In this document: one piece after another, positions 1-7,286 of the stretch
How positions within the stretch are numbered: the first letter of the stretch is position 1
Layout of the letters: every line of letters begins with the position of its first letter
Assembly: GCA_020056965.1 (NCBI GenBank)
Contig: JAGVGT010000044.1
Coordinates: forward strand, 1-33,367
Direction of reading: 5' to 3'
Source of the DNA: Deltaproteobacteria bacterium
GTDB taxonomy: Bacteria; Desulfobacterota; Desulfobulbia; Desulfobulbales; JAGXFP01
Length of the DNA stretch: 33,367 nt
Notes under the pieces: generated by a model
Databases searched by the model: none
What the model was told of the DNA's origin: nothing
What the model saw: the letters and a program-made list of their open reading frames with translations, nothing else
Made by a program: the position numbers and the translations under genes

Positions 1-906
1 CGGGCGGCCGCTTCGCCCGCCCGGGCCGCTTTACCCAACCTGCCCGGCAAGCCCGCGGCACTCCCTGCCCCCCCAGCCCCCCAGGTGCTTGCCGCTTCCG
101 TCAGGCCAGGTGCGCCAATCATACCCGCTGCGCCGACCGTCACTATCGCTGCCGCACCAGTTGTCGCAACGGCCGCCGTCAACAACTTTGCCGATTCCTT
201 CACCGGTATGGAGTTCGTCCCGGTGCCAGGCGGCTGCTTCCAGATGGGTGACACCTTCGGCGATGGCAAGTCCGACGAGCTGCCGGTCCACGAAGTGTGT
301 CTCAGCCCATTCGCCATCGGCAAGTACGAGGTAACCCAGGGGCAGTGGCAAAAGGTGATGGGCAAAAACCCTTCACGTTTCCAGAAAGGCGACAACTTTC
401 CGGTGGAGAATGTCAGCTGGGAAGACGCCCAGGACTTCATCGCCCGCCTGAACCGGAAGAGCGGCCGGCCCTATCGCTTACCGACCGAGGCGGAGTGGGA
501 GTATGCGGCGCGGAGCGGCGGCAAAAAGGAGAGATACGCCGGCGGCGACCAAGTTGAAGAGGTGGGCTGGTATGAGAGAAACAGCGGCTTCTCCACCCGG
601 GCCGTGGGCACCCAGGCCGCCAACGGACTGGGTATCCATGATATGAGCGGCAATGTCTGGGAGTGGTGCGCGGACTGGCGCGACAGCAGCTATTACGCGT
701 CCAGCCCTCGCGAAAACCCGCCCGGCCCGGCCTCCGGCCCGTACCATTCAGTGCGCGGCGGCTGCTGGGACGACACCCCGTTTCTGTTGCGGGCCAGCAA
801 CCGCTTCCGGGGTACGCCGAAGGGCACCCGGGGCGGTAACGTGCCGGGCGGCTATTATATCTACCAGATCTTCGGCTTCCGGCTGGTGCTGCCTCAGGGC
901 AAATAA
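1..906 (+). CDS. SUMF1/FGE-sulfatase-domain protein, 5' end outside window
   Basis: The reading frame is open from base 1, so the gene starts upstream; a GTG at 85 is an internal possibility only. The first ~60 visible residues are a Pro/Ala-rich linker. A complete C-type-lectin-like SUMF1 domain follows, with the family hallmarks PGGCFQMGD, YEVTQGQW, PVENVSWEDA, RLPTEAEWEYAAR, GNVWEWCADW, VRGGCW and a final FGFRLV. True formylglycine-generating enzymes carry a Cys pair shortly after the RGG motif. Here that stretch reads GGCWDDTPFLLRASNR and has no such pair, so sulfatase activation is unlikely. Such domains are often fused to kinases or other signalling modules through linkers like this one. 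The protein ends at TAA 904-906 and converges on the DUF190 gene. The SUMF1 domain is clear; the function is not. Confidence 0.85.
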   Translation, partial: RAAASPARAALPNLPGKPAALPAPPAPQVLAASVRPGAPIIPAAPTVTIAAAPVVATAAVNNFADSFTGMEFVPVPGGCFQMGDTFGDGKSDELPVHEVCLSPFAIGKYEVTQGQWQKVMGKNPSRFQKGDNFPVENVSWEDAQDFIARLNRKSGRPYRLPTEAEWEYAARSGGKKERYAGGDQVEEVGWYERNSGFSTRAVGTQAANGLGIHDMSGNVWEWCADWRDSSYYASSPRENPPGPASGPYHSVRGGCWDDTPFLLRASNRFRGTPKGTRGGNVPGGYYIYQIFGFRLVLPQGK

Positions 907-963
907 GCCACAAAGACCTGAGAGCCTCGCTGGCGGGAACAGCGCCGCAATTCCCTTCAGTAC

Positions 964-1281
964 TCAGACTTCTCCGGTCGTGCCGTACTCAATGGGGGTC
1001 TTGACGTAGAAGACCTTGACCCCTGCCGCGCCCAGGCGGGCGAGGAACCGCTCGGCCTCGGCGACCGACCCCGCCATGGTCACCTCAACGGGCTGGTCGG
1101 CCAGCTCGAAGAAATGGGCGGAGTGGATCTTGCCGCCGTGGCCGAACCCCTCGGCGCCGGTCAGCAGGGTGGCGCCGCCCAGCCCTTGCCGACGCGCCTC
1201 GTCGACCAGCCACTCGCCTAGCGGTTTCCCGCTGTGGCGGCGGTCCTGCTGGGTGAAGAAGGTCAGTTGAAAGCCCTGCAT
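964..1281 (-). CDS. DUF190 family protein, fluoride operon
   Basis: This 105-residue protein matches the DUF190 family: N-terminal QLTFFTQQDRRHSGKPL, a central GATLLTGAEGFG segment, and an alternating beta/alpha pattern resembling the PII-like fold. DUF190 genes are commonly found beside crcB. Here the gene starts 15 bases after the crcB stop on the same strand, with a strong GGAGG ribosome binding site about 7 bases before its ATG. It therefore very likely shares the fluoride-riboswitch transcript with crcB. Its biochemical role is not established; an accessory or regulatory role for the fluoride channel is inference. Its length is normal for the family and it looks intact. Confidence 0.88.
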   Translation of the reverse strand: MQGFQLTFFTQQDRRHSGKPLGEWLVDEARRQGLGGATLLTGAEGFGHGGKIHSAHFFELADQPVEVTMAGSVAEAERFLARLGAAGVKVFYVKTPIEYGTTGEV

Positions 1282-1296
1282 GGTGTGCCCTCCAAG

Positions 1297-1680
1297 TCAG
1301 ATATTTTTGATTACGGCCACGGTGGCCAGCCCGAGCAGGGTCATGCCCAGTGAGCCGCAGACATGCAGCGCGATGGCCGCGCCGGCCCAGGCCAGCCGCC
1401 CCTGCTGCAACAGGCTGGTGACCTCGGCCGAAAAGGTTGAAAAAGTGGTCAGCCCGCCGAGAAAACCGGTGATGATCAGCAGCCGCCATTCCGGGGCCAG
1501 GGCCGGGTGGTTGGCGAAGATGGCAATGGCCACCCCGATCAGATAGCCGCCGCCGAGGTTGGCCGCCAGGGTCCCGAGCGGGACGGTCGGGAAGAGTGAG
1601 TTGAGGGTGGCGCCGAGCAGCCAGCGCAGCACGGCGCCCAGCGAGGCGCCGGCGCTGATGGCAAGGATGGAATTGAGCAT
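1297..1680 (-). CDS. crcB: Fluoride channel/exporter CrcB (FluC)
   Basis: This is a 127-residue, four-helix inner-membrane protein of the CrcB/Fluc family, whose members export fluoride as dual-topology dimers. Family signatures are present: [13 protein letters not shown] near the N-terminus, [13 protein letters not shown] in helix 2, and [13 protein letters not shown] carrying the Phe/Thr-rich pore and Na-binding segment. I chose the ATG at 1680 (protein starting [11 protein letters not shown]). An in-frame upstream start at 1722 would add a non-conserved N-terminus and would lie within the riboswitch terminator T-tract. The fluoride riboswitch lies directly upstream and DUF190 directly downstream, which supports a fluoride-resistance operon. 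Confidence 0.95.
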   Translation of the reverse strand: MLNSILAISAGASLGAVLRWLLGATLNSLFPTVPLGTLAANLGGGYLIGVAIAIFANHPALAPEWRLLIITGFLGGLTTFSTFSAEVTSLLQQGRLAWAGAAIALHVCGSLGMTLLGLATVAVIKNI

Positions 1681-1720
1681 AAGGCCCCGTCTTGGTTGCG
1701 GGTTATCGGGACAGGCGGGC

Positions 1721-1760
1721 AAAGAAAAACCTGCGCGCCCGGACCGGGATTCATGCAGGC
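1721..1760 (-). terminator. Intrinsic terminator, expression platform of fluoride riboswitch
   Basis: Read on the minus strand, CCTGC (within 1755-1760) pairs with GCAGG (1730-1734). An inner hairpin CCCGG-T-CCGGG (1738-1748) lies between them, and a TTTTTCTTT tract (1721-1729) follows directly. The left arm overlaps the 3' conserved end of the fluoride aptamer, so a folded ligand-bound aptamer and this terminator should exclude each other. That fits transcriptional anti-termination by fluoride. Confidence 0.82.
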
Positions 1761-1811
1761 ATCATCAGCCGGTACGGTTCCGGCGGTTAAGGGAGGCTGC
1801 CATCTCCAATG
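1754..1811 (-). promoter_or_regulatory. Fluoride riboswitch (crcB motif)
   Basis: The minus-strand RNA shows the conserved crcB-motif architecture. A 5' GGAG...CTCC stem (1804-1807 with 1792-1795) has loop ATGGCAGC. A CCTTAACCGCC-type junction follows, then a GCCGG/CCGGC stem (1780-1784 with 1768-1772), then the diagnostic TGATGATGCC 3' segment. The loop GGCA can form the known pseudoknot with TGCC of the 3' segment. It lies about 75 bases upstream of the crcB start on the same strand, exactly where this aptamer class is expected. Confidence 0.93.
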
Positions 1812-1897
1812 TTAGCGTATCTTACCGACTGTCCATCGGGATGGCGATGACTTTGTGCGGGCGGGGCGGAAAGTACCTCCCCTGTTTTCCCACGATT

Positions 1898-2395
1898 TCA
1901 AGGCATACTTCCGTGCGCGAACCAATCCGTCAATTCGCGGGTGTCGCCCAAGCTGCGGAGGCGGTAGTCAATAGCGTCATGGTTGCCCCACACCACCTCG
2001 ATCGAATTGCCATCCGCCAGGTGCGAGACAATTTCTTTACAGCAAAGCTCCCGGCCGCGCTGGATATAGAATCCATAGGTACGGCAAATCACCGGGCGAT
2101 GGGCATATACCCGGCATGCCCCCTTCGACTGGTCCAGTAGCGGGCAGACGATGGGGTGTGACGGCTGCGCCGCCAGTGCGGCGAGGTTTTGTTCTATTTC
2201 CCGAAACTGCTCCGGGGCCAGCGCGACCAGCCCCTCCCGCAGCCAGTCCCATTCTGCCTCAGTGAGCCGGGGAACATCGGCGAGCTGCCGGCAACAGCTA
2301 TCGCAACCCAGGCGGCATAGCCAATCGAGATGGTCTTCCCGGATAGCCTGGACGCGCGCATCGATATCGGCATGAAGTTGTGTGAGTGTATTCAT
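1898..2395 (-). CDS. YkgJ-family cysteine cluster protein
   Basis: This protein of about 165 residues matches the YkgJ/Fe-S-cluster-type family of putative zinc- or iron-chelating proteins. The N-terminal cluster is CxxxCxxCC (residues 27-35 from the chosen start). Later cysteines are in PIVCPLL, GACRVYAHRPVICRTYGF and ELCCKEI. The CRVYAHRPVICRTYG block is the most characteristic stretch of the family. I prefer the ATG at 2395; an in-frame GTG at 2422 would add nine residues, and neither start has a strong ribosome binding site. Function is unknown. It lies upstream of the fluoride riboswitch, which has its own regulation, so a functional link to fluoride is not implied. Confidence 0.82.
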   Translation of the reverse strand: MNTLTQLHADIDARVQAIREDHLDWLCRLGCDSCCRQLADVPRLTEAEWDWLREGLVALAPEQFREIEQNLAALAAQPSHPIVCPLLDQSKGACRVYAHRPVICRTYGFYIQRGRELCCKEIVSHLADGNSIEVVWGNHDAIDYRLRSLGDTRELTDWFAHGSMP

Positions 2396-2658
2396 CTTGG
2401 TACCGGTCTTGGTTGATCGCACTTATTACTAGACTACAGATTTTCAAAAAGCGGCAGTGCAAATCGGGAAAGTCTGTGGGAAGGGCAACCCTTGTATTTT
2501 TTTCATAGGATATTCTCGGAAGAGACTCGCTACGTTTACGCCTGTTGATTGCACGGAAACCAGACCATAAGAAATGAATTCAGGCGCAAGCACATCTCGG
2601 CGAGCCACCAGTTGTTGCGCGGCGCAGTCGTTGACGATCCGCCGGATGTGCCAACGCG

Positions 2659-3405
2659 TCACCGCGGCATCAGCGCGAACACACCCCAGCCCAGGTATTC
2701 ACGCGTGTAAGCGGCGTAGCGCTCGGGTTCCGAGGTCAGTTTGATTCGGACTTCTTTCGCCAACTCGGCGTCGGGATTGGCTTCAAGCCATCGACGCATG
2801 GTGAGCCATTTGGCCGCCTCGTATCTGTCCCAGCCGTCTTGGTCAGCCAGAACCATTTCAACGACGTCGTAACCGAGGTGGCCGAAAGACGCGAGAAGTT
2901 CTGGAAGCATGAGAAAGTCGGAGATTGAGTGGGCAAGACACCCCATGGCAACATCTTCTGTCGGCGGTAACTGCCGCCAGTAGGGCTCGCCGATGAGGAT
3001 GATCCCTCCGGTGCGCAGGCTCCGCGCCAGAAGCTCGATAGTGCCGACGACTCCGCCGGCGATCCAAGTGGCACCGACACAGGCTGCTACATCAATTTTC
3101 ACCTCAGAGACGTAGCCAGTAGCATTGCCATGGATGAATTTGACTTGATCGGCGACGCCGAGTTCTTCAGCACGTATTTTTGCCTGCTCTGTGAACAACT
3201 GGCTCATATCGATGCCGGTGCCGATGACGCCGTGATCGCGTGCCCAGGTGCATAGCATCTCCCCCGAACCGCTGCCGAGGTCAAGCACTCGGGTCCCTGA
3301 TTCCAGACGCAGCGCCGCGCCGAGAGTGGCGAACTTTTCGGGGGTGAACGGGTTATGGATGCGGTGAGCACTTTCGGTGATGTTGAATATTCTTGGGATG
3401 TCCAT
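2659..3405 (-). CDS. Class I SAM-dependent methyltransferase
   Basis: This 248-residue protein has a Rossmann-type methyltransferase fold. Motif I is VLDLGSGSGEM (about residues 40-50), followed by GTGIDMSQLF (the acidic residue ending strand 2), a VKFIHGNATGY segment (motif II region), and IILIGEPYWRQLP after motif III. The start ATG at 3405 follows a GGAG about 10 bases upstream. The gene is visibly less GC-rich than most of its neighbours. The upstream side is bounded by a palindromic dispersed repeat at 3498-3637, which would be compatible with acquisition (inference). The substrate cannot be predicted. An overlapping downstream frame at 2444-2662 is probably not a gene. Confidence 0.85.
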   Translation of the reverse strand: MDIPRIFNITESAHRIHNPFTPEKFATLGAALRLESGTRVLDLGSGSGEMLCTWARDHGVIGTGIDMSQLFTEQAKIRAEELGVADQVKFIHGNATGYVSEVKIDVAACVGATWIAGGVVGTIELLARSLRTGGIILIGEPYWRQLPPTEDVAMGCLAHSISDFLMLPELLASFGHLGYDVVEMVLADQDGWDRYEAAKWLTMRRWLEANPDAELAKEVRIKLTSEPERYAAYTREYLGWGVFALMPR

Positions 3406-3497
3406 TGTGAAAAATCTCCTTACGGGTGTGGATATATTCGTCCCGCTTTGGCAATGTCTGGTTACGCGATAAAACTGCTAACCAGACCTACGAGGCG

Positions 3498-3637
3498 TGT
3501 CATTGCGAGGAGTGAAGCGACGAAGCAATCTCCTGGGAGCTGGCTTTTCATTGCAGGCATGAAGACCGTGCCCCAGAGCTTGAGATGGAAGCTTCGCTTA
3601 CCTGCCACGTCGGAGCTACGCCCCTCCTCGCAATGCC
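3498..3637. repeat. Palindromic MITE-like dispersed repeat (CATTGCGAGG family)
   Basis: This ~140-bp intergenic element has 12-bp perfect terminal inverted repeats, CATTGCGAGGAG at 3501-3512 and CTCCTCGCAATG at 3624-3635. Inside is the segment GAAGCGACGAAGCAATCTC, which is familiar from many bacterial genomes as a dispersed palindromic repeat. It contains no coding potential. A shortened, internally deleted relative is at 13048-13069. The class is recognised from memory and was not confirmed by search. Confidence 0.78.
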
Positions 3638-3655
3638 GTATTTACCCCGATCACA

Positions 3656-4543
3656 TCATTTGTCTTCCCGGCACTGCTCGGCAATGGTCCAGAAGGCGCG
3701 GATGATCGGGTTGGCCAGGTTGCGGGCCGGGGTGCAGACGCCCACCGAGAAGGGCGCCAGTTCCGGCGTCACCGCCAGACTGCGGATCTGTTCCTTTAAG
3801 GGGCTGTTTTCCAGGACCAGCTTGGGCACCACGCCTACCCCGCAGCCCAGGCTGACCATGGCGATGATCGCCTCGTTGCCGGCCACCTGGGCGTAGATGT
3901 TGGGTTCGACCCGGCGCTCCGCCAGCCAGCGGTCCAGGCGCTCCCGGCTCAGGCCTCGCTCGGCCATGATCAGCGGGGTGCGCTGCCAGTCGATTTCCTT
4001 ACCCTCATAGATCACCGCCCCCGGGAAGCGGGCCGGGGCGATGAAGACCAGGGGCGTTTCGATGATCGGCAGGAACTCCAGCCCCACCGGGCGGAGGTCG
4101 GGCAGGGCGGCGATGGCCACCTCGGCCTCGTCGTTGCGCAGTTTGATCAGGGCGCGGGCGGCGTCGCCGGTCTGCAGGTTGAGATGGACGCCGGGATACT
4201 CGGCCCGGAAGCGGCCGAGCAGCTTGGGCAGGATGCCGTAAACCGCGGTCACCGAGCAGTAGAGGCTGAGCTGGCCGCCCGGCGCTACCCCGGCGGCCAG
4301 GCGGTTGACCAGCTCCTGCCAACGCTGGACGGCGTCTTCGGCATATTCCTTGACCAGTTGCCCGGCCGGGGTCAGGGAGACCGAGCGGTTGTCGCGGATA
4401 AACAGTTGCTGGCCCAGTTCCTCCTCTAGTCGCTGGATGGTCCGGGTCAGGGCCGAGGGGGTGAGGTTGCAGGCCCGGCTGGTCCGCCCGAAGTGCAGGG
4501 AGGCGGCCAGGTGGCGGAAGAGTTTGAGTTCCTGAATGTTCAT
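3656..4543 (-). CDS. ilvY: LysR-type activator IlvY
   Basis: This 295-residue LysR-type regulator closely resembles enterobacterial IlvY, which activates ilvC when bound to acetolactate or acetohydroxybutyrate. The N-terminal winged helix-turn-helix has LFRHLAASLHFGRTSRAC, LTPSALTRTIQRLEEELGQ and LFIRDNRSVSLTPAGQ. The effector domain contains LSLYCSVTAVYGILPKLLGRF, TGDAARALIKL, NEAIIAMVSLGCGVGVVPKLVLENSP, PFSVGVC and IIRAFW, each typical of IlvY rather than LysR proteins in general. I chose the ATG at 4543, where similarity begins; longer in-frame starts up to 4795 add unrelated sequence overlapping the upstream methyltransferase. In enterics ilvY is directly divergent from ilvC. Here a methyltransferase gene lies between them. 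Confidence 0.93.
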   Translation of the reverse strand: MNIQELKLFRHLAASLHFGRTSRACNLTPSALTRTIQRLEEELGQQLFIRDNRSVSLTPAGQLVKEYAEDAVQRWQELVNRLAAGVAPGGQLSLYCSVTAVYGILPKLLGRFRAEYPGVHLNLQTGDAARALIKLRNDEAEVAIAALPDLRPVGLEFLPIIETPLVFIAPARFPGAVIYEGKEIDWQRTPLIMAERGLSRERLDRWLAERRVEPNIYAQVAGNEAIIAMVSLGCGVGVVPKLVLENSPLKEQIRSLAVTPELAPFSVGVCTPARNLANPIIRAFWTIAEQCREDK

Positions 4544-4632
4544 AGGGGGCTGGGGCGGCCTAGGTTTTAGTGTGCCGGGGCCGGGCGCATGGGGTTTGCC
4601 GACCCTTCTTTGCCGCTGCCGGGAAAGTTCAA

Positions 4633-5364
4633 TCAAGATCCCGGGCGGTCGCCGACCCGGCAGAGGTGATAAACCTGATACTGCCATTTGAGGGGCCAGA
4701 TCGCCAGCGCCAAAGCCTGTGCGCCTCGCACCGGTATGGCATACCAGCGGCCTGCGGAAATCCAAGTCCAGGACAGAACATGCAGGTCCCGCCACCTTTC
4801 TTTGACGGTCAGTCCGGAGGCATTAAACAATTCTTGCCATCCCGCCAGGGTTCTGACCTCCTCCGTAGCATCGACTTGATGGGTGCCCCCGAACAAACCT
4901 AACCGGCGGGTCAGGAAATCGGCATTCGGAACCAACAGTAAAAAGGTGGCGTCAGGCTTGGCCACCCGGATCATCTCCTGTAAGGCCTTCTGGGGGTTGA
5001 CGAAATGCTCAAGGGCGCCGAGGCAGGTCACCACGTCAAAGCGGTGGTCTTCGAACGGTAGGGCTTCCGCCGGGGCCGCATAAAACTCGCCCTGGCCGAA
5101 GGCCTTTTTACAGACCGCGATGGCTTTGCCCGAGAGGTCCACCCCGTGCGGAATGGCGCCCAGCAACTTGCAGGCCTGCAACCAAACGCCGACCCCGCAG
5201 GCCACATCCAACACCTGCTGATTCTGCTGAATGCCAATCTTGCGGGCCAGCCTCCGGAGATGCCGGGAGGGTGTGGCATTGTACCGATTCGCTTTATAAT
5301 AAGTGGAATCGTAAAAAGTCCGCATTTCGGCAAGACGTTCAGACTCGCTGTCGTTCATATCCAT
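4633..5364 (-). CDS. Class I SAM-dependent methyltransferase between ilvY and ilvC
   Basis: This methyltransferase of about 243 residues has motif I VLDVACGVGVWLQA, the acidic GVDLSGKAI after strand 2, the adenine-contacting stretch AEALPFEDHRFDVVTCLGALEHF (Methyltransf_11 type) and FLLLVPNADF. The start is uncertain: ATG at 5364 has GGAG 12 bases upstream, a TTG at 5382 would lengthen it, and ATG at 5358 would shorten it. The substrate is unknown; the fold resembles small-molecule, lipid or quinone methyltransferases. The gene is on the minus strand between ilvY and the ilvC control region and so is transcribed away from ilvC. It may share a promoter region with ilvC and be co-transcribed with ilvY, about 90 bases downstream. 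Confidence 0.84.
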   Translation of the reverse strand: MDMNDSESERLAEMRTFYDSTYYKANRYNATPSRHLRRLARKIGIQQNQQVLDVACGVGVWLQACKLLGAIPHGVDLSGKAIAVCKKAFGQGEFYAAPAEALPFEDHRFDVVTCLGALEHFVNPQKALQEMIRVAKPDATFLLLVPNADFLTRRLGLFGGTHQVDATEEVRTLAGWQELFNASGLTVKERWRDLHVLSWTWISAGRWYAIPVRGAQALALAIWPLKWQYQVYHLCRVGDRPGS

Positions 5365-5482
5365 CGCAGGTTTCCACTCCAAAGAGTTGTTGTGGGTCGA
5401 TCCCGGTTTTGGCCGGCGCTAAAAGATTTGCCGAGGTCGCTTCCCTCCGGCCAGCTCCGGCTGGTTGGCAATCCGGCTTGGT

Positions 5483-5499
5483 GTTGCAGGACGCGCAAC
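5483..5499. promoter_or_regulatory. Candidate IlvY (LysR-type) operator
   Basis: A perfect inverted repeat GTTGC-N7-GCAAC contains the TTGC-N7-GCAA core expected for a LysR-type box. It is centred about 66 bases before the likely ilvC transcription start, the usual position of a LysR recognition site. A weaker inverted repeat ATTG-N6-CAAT (5500-5513) adjoins it toward the promoter and may be part of the activation site. Given ilvY nearby, IlvY is the natural candidate binder (inference). Confidence 0.6.
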
Positions 5500-5520
5500 A
5501 TTGTATCGCCAATAATGCAC

Positions 5521-5550
5521 TTGACGCAACCATGAATCAGGTGGCACAAT
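5521..5550 (+). promoter_or_regulatory. Candidate sigma-70 promoter of ilvC
   Basis: A near-consensus -35 TTGACG (5521-5526) is followed after 18 bases by a poor -10 CACAAT (5545-5550). A good -35 with a weak -10 and a LysR-type box upstream is what an activator-dependent promoter would look like. The ilvC ATG is about 50 bases downstream. Confidence 0.45.
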
Positions 5551-5601
5551 CGCCGGGTGTAAATAAACCATAACAAACACCAGAAAAGAAGGAGAACCGC
5601 C

Positions 5602-7074
5602 ATGTCCCGCAACTATTTCAACACCCTGCCGCTCCGGCTGCAGTTAGAGGAACTCGGCCAGTGCCGGTTCATGGATGCCTGCGAGTTTGACGGCGTTAAG
5701 GCCCTGCTCGGCAAGAAGATCGTCATCGTCGGCTGTGGCGCCCAGGGACTGCATCAGGGCTTGAACCTGCGCGACAGCGGTCTCGACGTTTCCTATACCC
5801 TGCGGGACGCGGCCATCAAGGAAAAGCGCCAGTCCTGGAAGAACGCCACCGAGAACGGTTTCAAGGTCGGCACCTACAAGGACTTGATCCCCAAGGCCGA
5901 CCTGGTCATCAACCTGACCCCGGACAAGCAGCACACCTCGGTGGTCACGGCGGTGATGCCGCTGATGAAGAAGGGCGCCTGTCTCTCCTACTCGCACGGC
6001 TTCAACATCGTCGAAGAGGGTATGGAGATCAGGAAGGACCTGACCGTGATCATGGTCGCCCCCAAGTCTCCCGGCACCGAGGTGCGCGAGGAGTACAAAC
6101 GCGGCTTCGGCGTCCCCACCCTGATCGCCGTTCATCGTTTGAACGACCCCAAGAGCGAGGGCTGGGACCTGGCCAAGGCCTACGCCTGCGGCACCGGCGG
6201 CGACCGGGCCGGGGTGCTGGAATCCTCCTTCGTGGCCGAGGTCAAGTCCGACCTGATGGGCGAGCAGACCATCCTCTGCGGCATGCTCCAGGCCGGTTCG
6301 CTCCTCTGCTATGACAAGATGATCGCGGCGGGCATCGACAGCGGCTACGCCTCCAAGCTGGTCCAGTTCGGCTGGGAGACCATCACCGAGGCCTTGAAGC
6401 ACGGCGGCATCACCAATATGATGGACCGGCTCTCCAATCCGGCCAAGGTCAAGGCCTTCTTCCTGGCCGAGGCGTTGAAGGAGGTTCTGGCGCCGCTCTT
6501 TGCCAAGCACATGGACGACATCATGAGTGGCGAGTTCTCCAAGACCATGATGGCGGACTGGGCCAACGACGACAAGAACCTCCTCAAGTGGCGGACCGCC
6601 ACCGGCAAGAGCGCCTTCGAGAAGTCCACCGCCACCAAGAAGAAGATCTCCGAGCAGGAATACTTCGATAACGGCATCCTGATGGTGGCCATGGTCAAGG
6701 CCGGCGTCGAGCTGGCCTTCGACACCATGGTTTCGGCCGGGATCAAGGAAGAGTCGGCCTACTACGAATCCCTGCACGAGCTGCCGTTGATCGCGAACCT
6801 GATCGCCCGCAAGAAGCTCTATGAGATGAACGTGGTGATCTCCGACACCGCTGAGTATGGCTGCTATCTCTTCGCCCACGCCGCCGTGCCGCTGCTGGCC
6901 AAGTTCATGAAGAAGATCGACACCGACGTGATCGGCAAGGGTCTCGGCAACAAGGACAACGGGGTCAAGAACGTCGAACTGGTCCAGGTCAACGAGGCGA
7001 TCCGCTACACCACCATCGAGATGATCGGCGGCGAGCTGCGCGCCCACATGGGGGCAATGAAACCGATCCTGTAA
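5602..7074 (+). CDS. ilvC: Ketol-acid reductoisomerase, class II
   Basis: This enzyme converts acetolactate or acetohydroxybutyrate to the dihydroxy acids in valine, leucine and isoleucine synthesis, using NAD(P)H and Mg2+. At 490 residues it is the long class II form known from E. coli and plants, not the ~330-residue class I form of most bacteria. The Rossmann motif [20 protein letters not shown] is at about residues 41-60. Arg68, Arg76 and Ser78 sit at the positions that bind the NADP phosphate in E. coli IlvC, predicting NADPH preference. Two KARI C domains follow with [15 protein letters not shown] and [20 protein letters not shown] strong GGAG ribosome binding site precedes the ATG. The gene stands alone, with an upstream operator and promoter and a terminator downstream. 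Confidence 0.97.
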   Translation: MSRNYFNTLPLRLQLEELGQCRFMDACEFDGVKALLGKKIVIVGCGAQGLHQGLNLRDSGLDVSYTLRDAAIKEKRQSWKNATENGFKVGTYKDLIPKADLVINLTPDKQHTSVVTAVMPLMKKGACLSYSHGFNIVEEGMEIRKDLTVIMVAPKSPGTEVREEYKRGFGVPTLIAVHRLNDPKSEGWDLAKAYACGTGGDRAGVLESSFVAEVKSDLMGEQTILCGMLQAGSLLCYDKMIAAGIDSGYASKLVQFGWETITEALKHGGITNMMDRLSNPAKVKAFFLAEALKEVLAPLFAKHMDDIMSGEFSKTMMADWANDDKNLLKWRTATGKSAFEKSTATKKKISEQEYFDNGILMVAMVKAGVELAFDTMVSAGIKEESAYYESLHELPLIANLIARKKLYEMNVVISDTAEYGCYLFAHAAVPLLAKFMKKIDTDVIGKGLGNKDNGVKNVELVQVNEAIRYTTIEMIGGELRAHMGAMKPIL

Positions 7075-7098
7075 TTTTTCCGGGCCGGACGGAGTAAT

Positions 7099-7131
7099 AA
7101 AGGCAGCCCTGCGGGGTTGCCTTTGCTTTTT
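7099..7131 (+). terminator. Rho-independent terminator of ilvC
   Basis: An 11-bp stem AAAGGCAGCCC / GGGTTGCCTTT (7099-7109 with 7114-7124, one G-T wobble) closes a TGCG loop, followed after two bases by five Ts (7127-7131). It begins 25 bases after the ilvC stop. Confidence 0.92.
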
Positions 7132-7286
7132 GGAGTACGGCGGTCCTGGAAATTGACCAGCCTAGCCGAAGCTGGTTTTCGGGGTTGACCGGTCGGTTTT
7201 ACCCCTTGAAGGTCGGAATCGGAGAGGGTATGTATGACTGAATATTAAACAGTTAAGGTTTTTTACCAGTGACGGGGGGAGTGGTG

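Noticed and set aside
1-906. Formylglycine-generating sulfatase activator
   Set aside because: The domain is clear, but the catalytic Cys pair after the RGG motif is missing.
2444-2662. 72-residue minus-strand frame starting with GTG and overlapping the methyltransferase stop
   Set aside because: The GTGA overlap is tempting, but the translation resembles no family and has an atypical composition. No ribosome binding site is evident beyond coupling.
5644-7047. 467-residue frame antisense to ilvC
   Set aside because: It is a shadow caused by high GC at third codon positions; the translation is Gly/Leu/Asp/His-rich and the sense strand is an unmistakable IlvC.
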